Source: Alphaproteobacteria bacterium
GTDB taxonomy: Bacteria; Pseudomonadota; Alphaproteobacteria; Rhodobacterales; Rhodobacteraceae
Assembly (NCBI GenBank): GCA_030425925.1
Contig: JAUHZO010000002.1
Coordinates: forward strand, 326,541-390,540
Direction: 5' to 3'
DNA: 64,000 bases
Every line of letters starts with the position of its first letter. Position 1 is the stretch's first letter. Below, in pieces: positions 52,624-62,617 of this stretch. The notes beneath the pieces are model-generated. The model saw nothing but the letters and a program-made list of their open reading frames with translations, was not told where the DNA came from and did not search any database. The translations under genes and the position numbers were made by a program.

Positions 52624-53757
52624 TCACATCTTGCAATCGCCGCCATAGGCGTCGGTATGCTCGGTCGCGGCGGTGCCGATGATCCTGTTGGTCACCACGT
52701 CGCCTTCCTTGACCACTTCGCGCATGTAGATGGTCTGGATCGGGTGCTGGTTTGCGCCAAAGGCGAATGCGCCGCGGACCGACTGGAAATCCGCCGCTTT
52801 CAGCGCCGCGCGGAACCCGTCCGTGTCGGAAACATCCGCCTTTTCCGCAGCCGAGGCCAGCAACAGGCCGGTATCAAACCCTTGCGCGGCGTAAAGCGAA
52901 GGCAGGCGGTCGTATTTCTCGGTAAAGGCCGCGACGAACTCGGCATTGCCGGGCACATCCAGATCCTTGGACCAGTGCGCGGTGTTCTTCACCCCCAGCG
53001 CCGCCTCGCCGATCGCCCCAAGGATGCCCTGGTCGAACGAGAACGCGGGGCCCATCACAGGCTTTTCCGCACCCGACCCGGCATATTGCTTCATGAAGGA
53101 AATCCCCATGCCGCCGGGCAGGAAGTAATAGACAAGATCCGCGTCCGAGGCCTTGATCTGCGCGATTTCCGCCGCGTAGTCGGTGGCGCCCAGCTGGGTA
53201 TAGGCCTCGTTGGTGATCTCGCCGTCAAAGAAGCGCTTGAAGCCTGCGATCATGTCCTTGCCGGCGGGATAGTTCGGCGCCAGCAGGAAAACCTTCTCGA
53301 CCCCGTTTTCGCTGGCCCAGGCCCCGGCGGCCTCGTTGAAGGCGTCGTTCTGCCAGGAGACGTTGAAATAGTTCGGGTGGCAGCCGCGGCCCGCCAGCTG
53401 CGAGGGACCGGCATTGGGCGACAGGTAGAACTTGCCCTGCGCGGTCACGCTGGGCACCACGGCCATGGCGAGGTTCGACCAGATGATGCCGGTCAGCACG
53501 TCGACCTTTTCGGACTGCACCATCTTGTCGGCCAGCTGCACGGCCACGTCGGGCTTTTGCTGGTCGTCCTCGACGACCACCTCGATGCCTTCGGCGCCCG
53601 ACATCTCCAGCGCCAGCAGAAAGCCGTCGCGCACGTCGATGCCCAGACCCGCGCCGCCGCCCGACAGCGTGGTGATCATGCCGACCTTGATATCGGCCAG
53701 CGCGCCCGTCGCCAAGGCGGCCAATGCCGTGCCCAGCGCCAATGTCTTGAGTTTCAT
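52624..53757 (-). CDS. livJ: branched-chain amino acid/amide-type substrate-binding protein
   Basis: 377 residues from ATG 53757 behind GGGAGGAACC. The signal peptide is MKLKTLALGTALAALATGALA. The type 1 periplasmic binding fold reads DIKVGMITTLSGGGAGLGIDVRDGFLLAL, VVVEDDQQKPDVAVQLADKMV, LTGIIWSNLAMAVVPSV and FLLAPNYPAGKDMIAGFKR. Cysteines in GRGCHPNYFN and at GGDCKM-end may pair. Members of this group bind amino acids, amides, aromatic acids or urea derivatives; the ligand is not evident. The gap to livH holds a REP-like hairpin, which would favour higher expression of this subunit. Confidence 0.85.
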   Translation of the reverse strand: MKLKTLALGTALAALATGALADIKVGMITTLSGGGAGLGIDVRDGFLLALEMSGAEGIEVVVEDDQQKPDVAVQLADKMVQSEKVDVLTGIIWSNLAMAVVPSVTAQGKFYLSPNAGPSQLAGRGCHPNYFNVSWQNDAFNEAAGAWASENGVEKVFLLAPNYPAGKDMIAGFKRFFDGEITNEAYTQLGATDYAAEIAQIKASDADLVYYFLPGGMGISFMKQYAGSGAEKPVMGPAFSFDQGILGAIGEAALGVKNTAHWSKDLDVPGNAEFVAAFTEKYDRLPSLYAAQGFDTGLLLASAAEKADVSDTDGFRAALKAADFQSVRGAFAFGANQHPIQTIYMREVVKEGDVVTNRIIGTAATEHTDAYGGDCKM

Positions 53758-53789
53758 GATGGTTCCTCCCAGTTTTTTCATGTGTCCGG

Positions 53790-54026
53790 CTAGAACGCCC
53801 GGAATGTCAGCGTTGTCAGGGTGCGTTCGATTCCGTCGATGTCCAGCAGATTGTCGTTGATGAACTTGCCCACATCCGCGTCGGCGGGGATGTAGAGCTT
53901 CAGCAGCAGGTCATATTCGCCGCTGGTCGAATACAGCTCGGAATGGATCTCGCGCAGCGCGATGTCGGCGGCCACGCGGTAGGCGGTGGCGGGGCGGCAG
54001 CGGATCTGGACAAAGACGCATTGCAT
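53790..54026 (-). CDS. stand-alone Lrp/AsnC ligand-binding (RAM) domain protein
   Basis: 78 residues from ATG 54026. The sequence is a complete RAM domain (VFVQIRCRPATAYRVAADIALREI, LYSTSGEYDLLLKLYIPADADVGKFINDNLLDIDGIERTLTTLTF) with no helix-turn-helix. Such proteins oligomerise and bind small effectors such as amino acids. It lies 32 bp upstream of livJ in the same direction, so it may sense the transported compound or modulate a full-length Lrp. Stop codon TAG. Confidence 0.8.
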   Translation of the reverse strand: MQCVFVQIRCRPATAYRVAADIALREIHSELYSTSGEYDLLLKLYIPADADVGKFINDNLLDIDGIERTLTTLTFRAF

Positions 54027-54128
54027 GTGGCAGCTCCCGAGGCTCTTGCGGGGCGGAGTTGAGCGCAATTCGCCGCGCGTTTCCACCCCCTAATCGCAGC
54101 GGCCCGCCCGGAGACGGGCCGCGATGGG

Positions 54129-55862
54129 TCAGCCGATCAGGATGTCGGCCATACGCTCCCCGATGATGACGGTGGGAGCCATGGTATTGCCGGTGGACAC
54201 CCGCGGCATGACCGAAGCGTCGGCGATGCTCAGCCCCTCGATGCCATGCACCGAAAGCTGTCCGTCCACCACGGCCATTTCGTCCCGGCCCATTTTGCAG
54301 GTGCAGCTTTCGTGGAAATAGGTGCCGGCGGCGTTGCGGGCGAAATCGCGCAGCGCGTCGCCGTCAAGCGCCCCGGGCATCACCTCGCGTTTCACGAAGT
54401 CTGCCATCGGGCCGGAATTTCCGATCTCGCGGCACAGCTCGATGCAGTGGGTCAGCGCACGCAGATCGGCCTCTTCGCGCAGGAAGCCGCCGTCGATGGC
54501 GACGGGATCGCCCGGCTGCGCCCCCGTCAGGCGGACTTCGCCGGTGGAGTGCGGGCGCACGATGCCCGGCGCGATTGTCCAGCTGCCCGCGGGCGGGGCA
54601 AAGGCCGGGCCATGCACCTCCGATGCATAGGGGACCTCGATCTGAAAAGGCTGCATGTCGGGCGTGTCCAGCGCGCTGTCGCTTTTCCAGAAGAACGTGG
54701 CCTCGGCGGCGGAATTCTTTGGCGGCAGCGGCGTTTTGTATTCCCAGACGCAACCGGCGGCGAGGATGTGATCCTGGAAATTCTGCCCCACGCCGGGCAG
54801 ATCGTGCCGCACTTCGATGCCAACCTCGGCCAGGTGCGCGGCCGGGCCGATGCCCGAGGTCATCAGGATCCTGGGTGTGTTGATCGCACCTGCGGACAGC
54901 ACGACACGTGTGCCCGCGCTGGCGGTCCGCGTTTCGCCCCGGTAGGTGAAGGTGACGCCGGTGACATGCGTGCCGTCCATCTCCAGCGTCTGCACCTCGG
55001 CCCCGGTCAGAAGCGTGATGTTGGGACGCCTGAGCGTTTCCCACAGGTAGTCGGATGGAATGTTGCGGCGCTGCCCGTCGCGGATGCGCACATTGGCCAG
55101 CGCCGCGCCGCCTTCACCTTCCATCATCTCGCCGTTCATGTCGGCATAGGCGGGGATGCCGACGCTTTCGCAGGCGGTCAGGAAGGCGGGGGCGATGGGG
55201 TTCGGATCGGGCACTTCCTGCATGAAGAGACGCCCGCCGGTGCCGCGCCGCGTGGCGTCGGCTGGGCCGTGCCAGTCCTCGATCCGCTTGTAGATCTCCA
55301 GCACGTTGTCATAGGCCCAGGCGTCGTCGCCGGTCTCGGCGGCCCAGAAGTCGAAATCGTTCTTGTGCCCGCGCGCCCAGATCATCACGTTGATGGAACT
55401 GCCACCGCCCACGACCTTGCCCATGGGCAGGATGAGGGAGCGGCCGTTGACGGCGTCGGACGCTTCGGCGCTGTAGCCCCAGTCGCGCTCCGACCGGATG
55501 TTGGTGGGCCACAGCAGCGGGTTCAGCACCGCGTCCAGCTGATCGCTATCGCCCGCCTCCAGCACCAGCACGCTGGCATCGGTTTCGGCGGCGAGCCGCC
55601 CGGCAACCACCGCACCGCCCGAACCGGAGCCCACGACGATGTAGTCATACGACGCCTGCAGGGCCTGCGCGTTGTAGCGCTGGGTGATGGCGGCGTCGCC
55701 CAGATCCTGCGCGCGTGCCTCGGCCCCGGCCAGTGTGACGGCCCCGGTGGCCAGTGCCAGCTGGATGAAGCGGCGGCGGCTCAGCCGGCCATGCACCAGC
55801 GCGGCCTCCAGCAGATTCAGCCGGTCGCCGGCCTCCAGCGGGTTGATGTTGAACGGTCCCAT
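54129..55862 (-). CDS. GMC-family oxidoreductase with twin-arginine signal
   Basis: 577 residues. A Tat-like [25 protein letters not shown] signal at about 28-52 suggests export with FAD bound. The FAD-binding motif is [23 protein letters not shown] signature 1 is [19 protein letters not shown] and signature 2 is [15 protein letters not shown]. The active-site His lies in [11 protein letters not shown] and the pairing Asn in STGNTMAPT. It oxidises an alcohol, choline-like or sugar-alcohol substrate in the periplasm. It lies 102 bp upstream of the RAM/liv genes on the same strand and may produce the compound they import. Confidence 0.87.
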   Translation of the reverse strand: MGPFNINPLEAGDRLNLLEAALVHGRLSRRRFIQLALATGAVTLAGAEARAQDLGDAAITQRYNAQALQASYDYIVVGSGSGGAVVAGRLAAETDASVLVLEAGDSDQLDAVLNPLLWPTNIRSERDWGYSAEASDAVNGRSLILPMGKVVGGGSSINVMIWARGHKNDFDFWAAETGDDAWAYDNVLEIYKRIEDWHGPADATRRGTGGRLFMQEVPDPNPIAPAFLTACESVGIPAYADMNGEMMEGEGGAALANVRIRDGQRRNIPSDYLWETLRRPNITLLTGAEVQTLEMDGTHVTGVTFTYRGETRTASAGTRVVLSAGAINTPRILMTSGIGPAAHLAEVGIEVRHDLPGVGQNFQDHILAAGCVWEYKTPLPPKNSAAEATFFWKSDSALDTPDMQPFQIEVPYASEVHGPAFAPPAGSWTIAPGIVRPHSTGEVRLTGAQPGDPVAIDGGFLREEADLRALTHCIELCREIGNSGPMADFVKREVMPGALDGDALRDFARNAAGTYFHESCTCKMGRDEMAVVDGQLSVHGIEGLSIADASVMPRVSTGNTMAPTVIIGERMADILIG

Positions 55863-56006
55863 CTGTTCCTCCCTTGAACATGGTGGCGCGCGGCCACTTG
55901 CGGGCCCTTGATGCGCCGGGTGTGCATTTTAGTGCATGCCCTGAAGGGGAGGTTAACCGTCAATCCGCAGCTTGGGAAGTTTAATGCATATAGGCAATCG
56001 CTTTGC

Positions 56007-57059
<1,053 letters not shown>

Positions 57060-57062
57060 GGG

Positions 57063-57875
57063 TCAAAGACCTCCTTGTCTGAGGGCCGGGGTTCTGGCCT
57101 CGGTATCGGGGAACGCCCAGTCGCCCGCGTCGCGGGCGATGGCGGTGGCGGTGTCCTGCAGGGGCTTTGTCAGCTGCGCCAGCCGCTCGAGGCTGGTGCG
57201 GTCCGTCGTGCTGGTGACAGACAGCGCACCCAGCACGCGCCCGGTGGCCGAAAGGATCGGCACCGCGATGCAGATGATCCCTGGCTCGTGCTCTTCGTCG
57301 TCGAAGGCAAAGCCGCGTGCCCGGATTTCGGCCAGCCGGGTGCGCAGGGCCTCGGCCGTGGTCACGGTCTTGTGGGTGAAGCCGTGCCAGCTTTGCTGGG
57401 CGAGGGCCGCGTCGAGCGCGCCCGCGTCGAGAAAGGCCAGCATGGCCTTGCCCACACCGGTGCAATAGGCCGGGCCCACCTTGCCGGCCTGGGAAAACAT
57501 CTGGACGGGCGTGCGCGCATTGCGCTTGTCGACGTAAAGCACCTGCCCGTGGTCCAGTTGCGCCAGGTGCACCGTCTCGCCCACCATGCCGGACAGCCGG
57601 TCGAGATGCGGCCGCGCGATGGGCGCGAGGGAGGATTGCGCCCAGGCCGCATGCGCCAGCCGCACCAGCCGCATGCCGGGTGCATAGGTCTGGCGGTCGG
57701 GATCGTAGGCCAGCATGCGCTGGTTGGTCAGCGTCTGCAGGAAGCGGTACAGCGTCGCCTTGGGGTAGGGGCTGTCGGCCAGCAGCTCGGTAAAGCGCAC
57801 GGGCCGGCCATAGGCCGCGACGCGGTCCAGAACCTCCAGTGCCTTGCCAACGGTGCCGTCCCCGGCCTCTGCCAT
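57063..57875 (-). CDS. IclR family transcriptional regulator
   Basis: 270 residues from ATG 57875, chosen because GGGAGGAGAC precedes it directly; in-frame ATGs at 57887 and 57917 are weaker. The winged HTH (GTVGKALEVLDRVAAYGRPVRFTELLADSPYPKATLYRFLQTL) is followed by the IclR effector domain (YCTGVGKAMLAFL, GFAFDDEEHEPGIICIAVPI). It is divergent from the galactoside transporter with a 150-bp gap and is the likely controller of that operon, with the sugar or its acid as effector. Confidence 0.88.
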   Translation of the reverse strand: MAEAGDGTVGKALEVLDRVAAYGRPVRFTELLADSPYPKATLYRFLQTLTNQRMLAYDPDRQTYAPGMRLVRLAHAAWAQSSLAPIARPHLDRLSGMVGETVHLAQLDHGQVLYVDKRNARTPVQMFSQAGKVGPAYCTGVGKAMLAFLDAGALDAALAQQSWHGFTHKTVTTAEALRTRLAEIRARGFAFDDEEHEPGIICIAVPILSATGRVLGALSVTSTTDRTSLERLAQLTKPLQDTATAIARDAGDWAFPDTEARTPALRQGGL

Positions 57876-58025
57876 GTCTCCTCCCATCGCCGGTTCGACC
57901 GGACTGTTGACAAGCATAGGCGAGTCGGTGTTCAGTTTTCAATATCCAAAACTCGGTTCCACATAATGAAACTTCCGACGGGAAGCGGGGCCGACACAAA
58001 GGATGGAACCAACAGGGAGGACACC

Positions 58026-59288
58026 ATGCGTTCCATGATGAAAGCGTCCGTCGCGGCGCTGGCCATTGCCGTTTCCGGCGCGGCCTTTGCCGGCAGCCAC
58101 GGCGCACTGACCGGCGATCTGAAGATCTTTCTCGACACTTCGAATCCGGCGCCCCGCGCGACGATGGAGGCGATGATCGCCCGCTTCCAGGAGATGCACC
58201 CCGATCTCAACATCGAGACGACGGTGATCGACCGCGAGGCCTACAAGACCCAGATCCGCAACTTCCTGACGGCGAACGCACCCGACGTGGCGACCTGGTA
58301 CGCCGCGAACCGGATGAAGCCCTATGTGGATGCGGGCCTGTTCGAGGACGTGTCGGACCTGTGGGAAGAGCCCGAGATCGCCGAAAACCTCGCCTCGACC
58401 AAGGGCGCGATGACCATCGACGGCAAGCAATGGGGCGTGCCCTATACCTACTATCAGTGGGGCGTGTACTACCGGAAGGACATCTTCGACGAACTGGGCC
58501 TGTCGGAACCCGCCACCTGGGACGAAGAGATGGCCAACTGCGCCAAGATCGTCGCCTCGGGCCGCGCCTGCTATACCATCGGGACCAAGTTCCTGTGGAC
58601 CGCGGGCGGCTGGTTCGACTACCTCAACATGCGCACCAACGGGTTCGACTTCCACATGGCGCTGGCCGCGGGCGAAGCCTCGTGGGAAAGCGACGAGGTC
58701 CGCGCGACCTTTGCCAACTGGAAACAGCTGATCGACATGGGCGGCTTCATCGACAACCACCAGACCTACAGCTGGCAGGAAGCGCTGCCCTTCATGGTCA
58801 ATGGCGATGCGGCGGCCTATCTGATGGGCAACTTCGCCGTGGCACCGCTGCGCGAGGCTGGGCTGACGGATGACCAGCTGGATTTCTACCAGTTCCCGGC
58901 GATCAACCCCGACGTGGCCCTGGCCGAAGACGCGCCGACCGACACGTTCCACATCCCGGCCAATGCCGCCAACAAGGACGCCGCGCGCGCCTTCCTGCGC
59001 TTCGTGGTGTCGGCGGACGAGCAGACCGTGATCAACGGGCCGGACAACCTGGGCCAGCTGCCGGTCAACGCGGCGTCGAGCGTGGCGGATGACAAGTTCC
59101 TGCAGCAGGGCTTTGCGATGCTGTCGTCCAACGCGCCCGGCGGCGTGGCCCAGTTCTGGGACCGCGACGCACCGGCCGAGATGGCCAAGGTGTCGATGGA
59201 AGGCTTCCAGGAATTCATGGTCAAGCCCGACCAGTTGGACCGAATCCTGGCCCGGCTGGAGCGTGCGCGCGAGCGTATCTACGAATGA
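58026..59288 (+). CDS. sugar ABC transporter substrate-binding protein (galactoside type)
   Basis: 420 residues from ATG 58026 behind AGGGAGGA. Signal peptide MRSMMKASVAALAIAVSGAAFA. The family 1 sugar-binding fold shows LKIFLDTSNPAPRATMEAMIARFQE, APDVATWYAANRMKPYVDAGLFEDVSDLW, WGVPYTYYQWGVYYRKDIFDELGL and YLMGNFAVAPL. Many exposed Trp/Tyr residues fit stacking on sugar rings. The GH4 glycosidase and KDGal kinase downstream point to alpha-galactosides such as melibiose or raffinose, or galactosyl-glycerol. Confidence 0.85.
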   Translation: MRSMMKASVAALAIAVSGAAFAGSHGALTGDLKIFLDTSNPAPRATMEAMIARFQEMHPDLNIETTVIDREAYKTQIRNFLTANAPDVATWYAANRMKPYVDAGLFEDVSDLWEEPEIAENLASTKGAMTIDGKQWGVPYTYYQWGVYYRKDIFDELGLSEPATWDEEMANCAKIVASGRACYTIGTKFLWTAGGWFDYLNMRTNGFDFHMALAAGEASWESDEVRATFANWKQLIDMGGFIDNHQTYSWQEALPFMVNGDAAAYLMGNFAVAPLREAGLTDDQLDFYQFPAINPDVALAEDAPTDTFHIPANAANKDAARAFLRFVVSADEQTVINGPDNLGQLPVNAASSVADDKFLQQGFAMLSSNAPGGVAQFWDRDAPAEMAKVSMEGFQEFMVKPDQLDRILARLERARERIYE

Positions 59289-59296
59289 GTGACGCT

Positions 59297-59359
59297 GTAG
59301 GGCGGGGTTTACCCCGCCTTACCCTCCTGAAAGGTGCGGCGGGGTAAACCCCGCCCTAC
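59297..59359. repeat. inverted pair of GTAG-headed REP-like palindromes
   Basis: The 22-bp unit 59297-59318 (GTAGGGCGGGGT-TT-ACCCCGCC) is the exact reverse complement of 59338-59359, separated by 19 bp. Each unit is itself a hairpin. It lies just after the binding-protein gene and before the permease genes, a place where such elements protect the upstream mRNA. Confidence 0.75.
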
Positions 59360-59402
59360 TGACGCGGCGCGCCGATCCGGCCGCCTATCGCGAGAGACCC
59401 CC

Positions 59403-60338
59403 ATGTCCGCCGCCACATCAGATGCCGCAGCGCTTGACCAGAAATCCTGGCACGCCCGCAACCAGATCGCCGTGACACCCTGGTTGTTTCTGGCGCCGGG
59501 CGTGCTGTTCTTCCTCGTCTACGTCATCTTTCCGATCTTCCAGTCCTTCAACATCTCGCTTTACGAATGGGACGGGCTGGGGCAGGCGGACTATGTCGGG
59601 CTGCGCAATTACGAGGATCTCTACTGGGAATTCGTCGACCGCGACGCGTTTTACACCGCGCTGTGGAACAACCTGATCTGGCTGGTGATGTACCTGCTGG
59701 CGATCCCGGCGGGGCTGTTCATCGCGCTGTTCCTGAACCAGAATGTCTGGGGGATCCGGCTTTACAAGTCGCTGTTCTTTTTCCCCTTCGTGATCTCGCA
59801 GGTCGTGGTGGGCCTTGTGTTCACCTGGTTCTACGATCCCACATTCGGCCTCTTGAACACCATGCTGGGCTGGGTCGGCCTGGGGCCCGTGAACGTGCTG
59901 GGGGACGAGCGGCTGGTGACCTACGGGATCATCCTGGCCGGGCTCTGGCCGCAGACCGCCTATTGCATGATCCTGTACCTGACCGGGCTGAACGCCGTCG
60001 ACCCCGAGCAGGTGGAGGCCGGGCGGCTCGACGGGGCCAGGGGCTGGCGGATGCTGTGGTACGTGGTCATCCCGCAACTGCGCCCCGCCACCTTCATCGC
60101 CTTCGTCGTCACCATCATCGGCGCTCTGCGATCGTTCGACCTGATCTCGATCATGACGCAGGGCGGGCCGTTCGGATCCTCGCGCGTGCTGGCCTTCTAC
60201 ATGTTCGAGGTGGCGCTGAGCGAATACGGCTTCCGCATGGGCTATGGCGCGGCCATCGCGGTGGTGCTGTTCCTGATCATGCTGTGCTTCATCGCCTATT
60301 TCCTGTTCTCCATGTGGCGCCAGGAGCGGGGACGATGA
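59403..60338 (+). CDS. sugar ABC transporter permease (MalF/UgpA type)
   Basis: 311 residues from ATG 59403. Six helices start at PWLFLAPGVLFFLVYVIFPIFQSF. The EAA loop is PEQVEAGRLDGARGWRMLWYVVIPQLRP and the conserved TQGGPFGSSRVLAFYMFE region follows. It forms the channel with the next permease. The weak ribosome site, 115 bp after the binding-protein gene, fits lower expression than the binding protein. Confidence 0.87.
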   Translation: MSAATSDAAALDQKSWHARNQIAVTPWLFLAPGVLFFLVYVIFPIFQSFNISLYEWDGLGQADYVGLRNYEDLYWEFVDRDAFYTALWNNLIWLVMYLLAIPAGLFIALFLNQNVWGIRLYKSLFFFPFVISQVVVGLVFTWFYDPTFGLLNTMLGWVGLGPVNVLGDERLVTYGIILAGLWPQTAYCMILYLTGLNAVDPEQVEAGRLDGARGWRMLWYVVIPQLRPATFIAFVVTIIGALRSFDLISIMTQGGPFGSSRVLAFYMFEVALSEYGFRMGYGAAIAVVLFLIMLCFIAYFLFSMWRQERGR

Positions 60339-60357
60339 GCATGCGGCAGGTTCGGGA

Positions 60358-60412
60358 CGCCTCCGGCGGGAGTATTTCGAGAAAGATGAAAGACCGGGTC
60401 TGCGCACCCGGG
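60358..60412. repeat. intergenic motif with hairpin between the two permease genes
   Basis: CGCCTCCGGCGGGAGTATTT, then GAGAAAGATGAA at 60380-60391, and a CCGGGT-CTGCGC-ACCCGG stem at 60394-60411. Shares its plan with 51530-51556 in the opposite orientation. Lies wholly in the 86-bp permease gap. Confidence 0.5.
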
Positions 60413-60424
60413 GAGGTCTGAGCG

Positions 60425-61273
60425 ATGTTTCCGCGTCCCATCGAGACAGCTGCGCCCGCGGCGCAGGCGGCCTACAAGACGTTCCTGCCGCTGGCGCTGA
60501 TCCTGTGGCTGGCGCCGCTTCTGGCGGTGGCGGTGTTTTCGATCAAGCCCGATGCGGATTTCACCACCGGCAATTACTGGGGCTGGCCGTCCTCTTTCGA
60601 GGGCGCGGCGAACTACGGCAAGGTGTTCCTGGAAAGCGACATGCCGCGCTACCTGCTGAATTCGGTCCTGATCACGGTGCCGACCGTGCTGGGGGCGGTG
60701 GCGCTGTCCTGCATGACGGGGTTTGCGCTGGGCGTGTACCGGTTTCGCGGCAACCTGTGGATCTTCTTCATGTTCGTTGCGGGCAATTTCGTGCCGTTCC
60801 AGATCCTGATGGTGCCGGTGCGCGACCTGACGCTGGACCTGGGGCTTTACAACACCAAGCTGGGGCTGGTGCTGTTCCACATCGCGTTCCAGACCGGGTT
60901 CTGCACGCTGTTCATGCGCAACTTCATCCGCCAGCTGCCGTTTCCGCTGATCGAGGCGGCGCGGGTCGAGGGCGTGGCGGAGTGGCGCATCTTCTGGTTC
61001 GTGGTGCTGCCCCTGATGAAGCCTGCCATCGCGGCGCTGAGCGTGCTGATCTTCACCTTCATCTGGAACGACTATTTCTGGGCCGTGGTTCTGACGCAGG
61101 GCGTGGAAAGCCAGCCTGTGACGGCGGGCATCACCTCGTTCAACGCGCAGTACCGCGCGGCCTATCACCTGATGAGCGCGGGCAGCATCGTGGCCGCGCT
61201 GCCGCCCGTGGCGATGTTCTTTCTGATGCAGCGCCACTTCATCGCCGGTCTGACACTGGGAGCCGTGAAATGA
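60425..61273 (+). CDS. sugar ABC transporter permease (MalG/UgpE type)
   Basis: 282 residues from ATG 60425 with GGAGG ten bases upstream. Six helices begin with TFLPLALILWLAPLLAVAVFS. The EAA loop is PFPLIEAARVEGVAEWRIFWFVVLPLMKP. The C-terminal QRHFIAGLTLGAVK is typical of MalG-type partners. It overlaps the GH4 gene by four bases. Confidence 0.87.
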   Translation: MFPRPIETAAPAAQAAYKTFLPLALILWLAPLLAVAVFSIKPDADFTTGNYWGWPSSFEGAANYGKVFLESDMPRYLLNSVLITVPTVLGAVALSCMTGFALGVYRFRGNLWIFFMFVAGNFVPFQILMVPVRDLTLDLGLYNTKLGLVLFHIAFQTGFCTLFMRNFIRQLPFPLIEAARVEGVAEWRIFWFVVLPLMKPAIAALSVLIFTFIWNDYFWAVVLTQGVESQPVTAGITSFNAQYRAAYHLMSAGSIVAALPPVAMFFLMQRHFIAGLTLGAVK

Positions 61274-62607
61274 GAATTGCGTTTGTCGGGGCAGGCTCCA
61301 CGATCTTCATGAAGAACATCGTGGGCGATTGCCTGCACGTCCCCGCGCTGCGCGACGCGACCTTTGCACTGATGGACATCGACGCGACGCGGCTGGAGGA
61401 GTCCGCGCTGGTGGCGAGGAAGATGATCGCCGCCATGGGCACCGGTGCGTCGGTCGAGGCCACCACCGACCGCCGCCGCGCGCTGGACGGCGCGGATTTC
61501 GTCTTGACCGCGTTCCAGATCGGCGGCTACCGGCCGTCGACGGTGATCGATTTCGACATCCCCATGGCCTACGGGTTGCGCCAGACCATCGCCGACACGC
61601 TGGGCGTGGGCGGCATCATGCGCGGCCTGCGCACGGTGCCGCATCTCTGGGCGGTGGCGCAGGACATGGCAGAGCTGTGCCCCCAGGCGACGCTCCTGCA
61701 ATACGTCAACCCGATGGCGATCAACACCTGGGCGCTGGCGGAGCGGTTTCCGAAGGTCAAGCAGGTGGGCCTGTGCCATTCGGTGCAGAACACCGTCGAG
61801 GAACTGGCGCACGATCTGGACCTGCCCCGGGACGAGATCCGCTACCGCGTCGCGGGCGTGAACCATGTGGCGTTCTTCCTGGACCTCGAGCATCGGGGCC
61901 GGTCGCTTTATCCCGCGCTGCGCCAGGGCTATGCCGAAGGACGTCTGCCCAAGGGCCCGCTCTTGATGCCGCGCTGCCCCAACAAGGTGCGCTACGAGGT
62001 GATGGACCACCTGGGCTATTTCTGCACCGAAAGCTCCGAGCATCTGGCGGAGTATGTGCCCTGGTTCATAAAGGACGGCCGCGACGACCTGATCGAGCGT
62101 TTCGGCATCCCGCTGGATGAATACCCCAGGCGCTGCGAGGAACAGATGGCAGGCTGGGCCGCGCAGGCCGAAACGCTGAAGGCGTCCGACGCCATCGAGG
62201 TCTGCAAGAGCCACGAGTTCGCCGCCGAGATCATGAACGCTGAGGTGACCGACACGCCGTACGTGATCTATGGCAACCTGCCCAATCGCGGCCAGATCCC
62301 GCAGCTGCCCCTGGGGGCGGCGGTCGAGACGCCGTGCCTTGTGGATGCGAACGGTGTGCAGCCTTCGGTGGTCGACGACATCCCGCCTCAGCTGGTGGCG
62401 CTGATGCGCACGCAGATCAACGTGCAGGAACTGGTGGTGCGCGCGCTGGTGGACGAAGAACCCGAGCACCTGTACCACGCCGCCATGATGGACCCGCACA
62501 CCGCCGCCGAGCTTGACCTGCGCCAGATCCGCAGCCTCGTGACGGACCTTCTGATTGCCCATGGCGACATGGTCCCGGCCTGGGCGCGGGTGCGCAAGGC
62601 AGCCTGA
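61270..62607 (+). CDS. glycoside hydrolase family 4, alpha-galactosidase type
   Basis: 445 residues from ATG 61270. The N-terminal Rossmann fold for NAD+ is FVGAGSTIFMKNIVGDCL. The family 4 metal and catalytic region has NPMAINTWAL, GLCHSVQNT (Cys ligand) and GVNHVAFFL (His ligand). GH4 enzymes use an oxidation-elimination mechanism with NAD+ and Mn2+ and work in the cytoplasm. The CHSVQ form is that of MelA/AglA-like alpha-galactosidases and alpha-glucosidases rather than the 6-phospho-glucosidases. It would release galactose from an imported alpha-galactoside. Confidence 0.87.
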   Translation: MRIAFVGAGSTIFMKNIVGDCLHVPALRDATFALMDIDATRLEESALVARKMIAAMGTGASVEATTDRRRALDGADFVLTAFQIGGYRPSTVIDFDIPMAYGLRQTIADTLGVGGIMRGLRTVPHLWAVAQDMAELCPQATLLQYVNPMAINTWALAERFPKVKQVGLCHSVQNTVEELAHDLDLPRDEIRYRVAGVNHVAFFLDLEHRGRSLYPALRQGYAEGRLPKGPLLMPRCPNKVRYEVMDHLGYFCTESSEHLAEYVPWFIKDGRDDLIERFGIPLDEYPRRCEEQMAGWAAQAETLKASDAIEVCKSHEFAAEIMNAEVTDTPYVIYGNLPNRGQIPQLPLGAAVETPCLVDANGVQPSVVDDIPPQLVALMRTQINVQELVVRALVDEEPEHLYHAAMMDPHTAAELDLRQIRSLVTDLLIAHGDMVPAWARVRKAA

Positions 62608-62617
62608 GAGGACGCGC

